Assembly (NCBI GenBank): GCA_015499985.1
Contig: JAAAUF010000009.1
Span: forward strand, 34,320-98,319
Source: Haplosporangium gracile
Lineage: Eukaryota > Mortierellomycota > Mortierellomycetes > Mortierellales > Mortierellaceae
Length of the DNA: 64,000 nucleotides
Direction of reading: 5' to 3'
The notes under the pieces were generated by a model that searched no databases, was not told where the DNA came from, and saw only the letters and a list, made by a program, of their open reading frames with translations. Of the stretch, positions 63,115 through 64,000 are shown piece after piece. Both the position numbers and the translations under genes were made by a program. How positions within the stretch are numbered: position 1 is the first letter of the stretch; every line of letters starts with the position of its first letter.

Positions 63115-63624
63115 ATGAACGGAGTATCATCAACACTTCCTTCCGGCTGGTAAGATTACTCCTTCGCCCTTTACTCATATTCCCACGACAAGAAAAAAAA
63201 AACAAAACGCTTCTCATACTCATCACTCATCTCCTTTCCTCCTCACCACTTCCCTTCCTAACATCAACCCTATATCAACCTCATTTTAGGATCTGCCAAT
63301 TCGACCCCAAGACCCAGCGCCTCTTCTACATCTACCAACCCACAGGACAAGTCACCTGGGCCCACCCCCTCGGCCAGGCTGCAGACCAACAAGAGACCGC
63401 ACGGTATCACCAACTCCAACAACAGTACCAGCGTCCTCCTCCTTACATGCCTACTGCCTCCCCAGTAGCAGGGCCAGTACCGGTATCGGGAGGTTATCCT
63501 CCCTATCCTTACTCAGCAGCACCAGTAGCGGGGGCACCAATTATTGTACAGCAGCAAGCGCCGGTGCCGCAGAAGCATCATGGTCTCGGGACAGGAGCTA
63601 GTCTTGCCGTGGGAGCCGTTGCAG
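63115..63624 (+). CDS. WW-domain protein, incomplete at the right edge
   Basis: Two exons are visible (63115-63149, 63290-63624), giving 123 residues up to a phase-1 junction with donor GTAAAA; further exons lie beyond the window or are not recognised. Residues ~9-38 form a WW domain: LPSGW across the splice junction, FDPKTQRLFYIYQPTG, then TWAHPL. The two Trp residues are in place, so it should bind Pro-rich ligands (PPxY type). A Gln/Tyr/Pro-rich linker follows, then a Gly/Ala-rich stretch (GLGTGASLAVGAVAG) that looks like the start of a glycine zipper, as in a group of small fungal WW/glycine-zipper proteins. The protein's cellular role is unknown. Confidence 0.8.
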
Positions 63625-64000
63625 GTAAAACCAATAGGCAGAGAACAAGACTGACGGGGAACGCAGCTGAATGGAGTTGTTTGTGTTGAGGATGAGTCGG
63701 CGGGATTGCTTTCTGCCCGCTCGTCGAAAAGAAAGCGAACAGGTCAGACCAAGGACAGGACAAAAGACAAAAACAGAAAACATGAGAGCGTGTGTGGACA
63801 AAGGCTCAAGTTGAGCCGGGTAATAATCGCGAATTTAAAAGGGGCTAGAACCGTCTGAACTCGAAAAGATGTTGCGATGTGCTCGCGCGCGAACTTGAAA
63901 AGAAACAGAGGACCATACATCATTTATTCCCTTCTCCTCTTCTATTACGCATTTCATTTTCCCATTTTTTTTTTTCTTTGTTGCTTGGTGATTTTGCTGG
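63625..64000 (+). other. Probable intron or downstream sequence of the WW-domain gene
   Basis: Follows the GTAAAA donor. A T/C-rich stretch near the right edge (63930-63985) could lead to an acceptor beyond the window. No in-phase exon was recognised here. Confidence 0.4.

Overview
The window is a nuclear segment from a filamentous, early-diverging fungus, most likely Mucoromycota and perhaps Mortierellaceae; the lineage is my inference. The genes carry many short GT-AG introns, mostly 50-250 nt. Proteins have long Gln/Ser/Pro/Thr-rich tails. A chitin synthase family member, a peroxisomal-type carrier, a Ste24 protease and a FANCI homologue (a Fanconi gene that I recall as missing from most yeasts) fit this origin. 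Three 10-N runs (22054-22063, 32624-32633, 49256-49265) sit next to low-complexity sequence and mark small assembly gaps. All exon models below were joined by hand from splice sites, phase and protein family resemblance.

Layout, left to right. (1) 1-1515 (-): C-terminally cut, Ser-rich protein of unknown function. (2) 2463-10269 (-): eleven-exon gene whose first ~400 residues are an mRNA guanylyltransferase (capping enzyme), followed by ~1,690 residues of disordered tail. (3) 12409-13152 (+): small secreted Cys-containing protein. (4) 14412-15331 (+): DUF4442 hotdog-fold protein. (5) 15571-17397 (-): vacuolar Ca2+/H+ exchanger. (6) 18946-20300 (+): ornithine decarboxylase antizyme with a +1 ribosomal frameshift. 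(7) 21086-22668 (+): PHOSPHO-type HAD phosphatase. (8) 23137-25336 (-): WDR5/Swd3 WD40 protein. (9) 25748-27584 (+): Ste24 CAAX protease. (10) 27699-28605 (-): mitochondrial SSB. (11) 29019-29444 (-): mitochondrial ribosomal protein bL32m. (12) 30427-32537 (+): single-pass membrane protein. (13) 32712-36448 (-): chitin synthase-like protein. (14) 37561-38953 (-): carrier of the PMP47/Ant1 type. (15) 39728-47321 (+): FANCI. (16) 47571-48551 (-): bHLH transcription factor. (17) 48552-60290: an 11.7-kb interval with no supportable gene. (18) 60291-62217 (+): UNC93-like MFS protein. (19) 63115 to the right edge (+): WW-domain protein, incomplete.

The genes form no pathway cluster. They are ordinary housekeeping and accessory genes, several in divergent pairs (WDR5/STE24, carrier/FANCI) or tail-to-tail pairs (STE24/mtSSB, DUF4442/exchanger, FANCI/bHLH).

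The most noteworthy observations are: a capping-enzyme domain whose KxDG nucleotidyl-lysine motif reads K-F-A-S and which is fused to a giant tail; a chitin synthase-like protein that has lost several family-defining catalytic residues; a textbook antizyme frameshift site (UCC-UGA) just after a splice junction; a fungal FANCI in which Arg occupies the place where, from memory, vertebrate FANCI has its ubiquitinated Lys; and the long gene-free interval flanked by two promoters.
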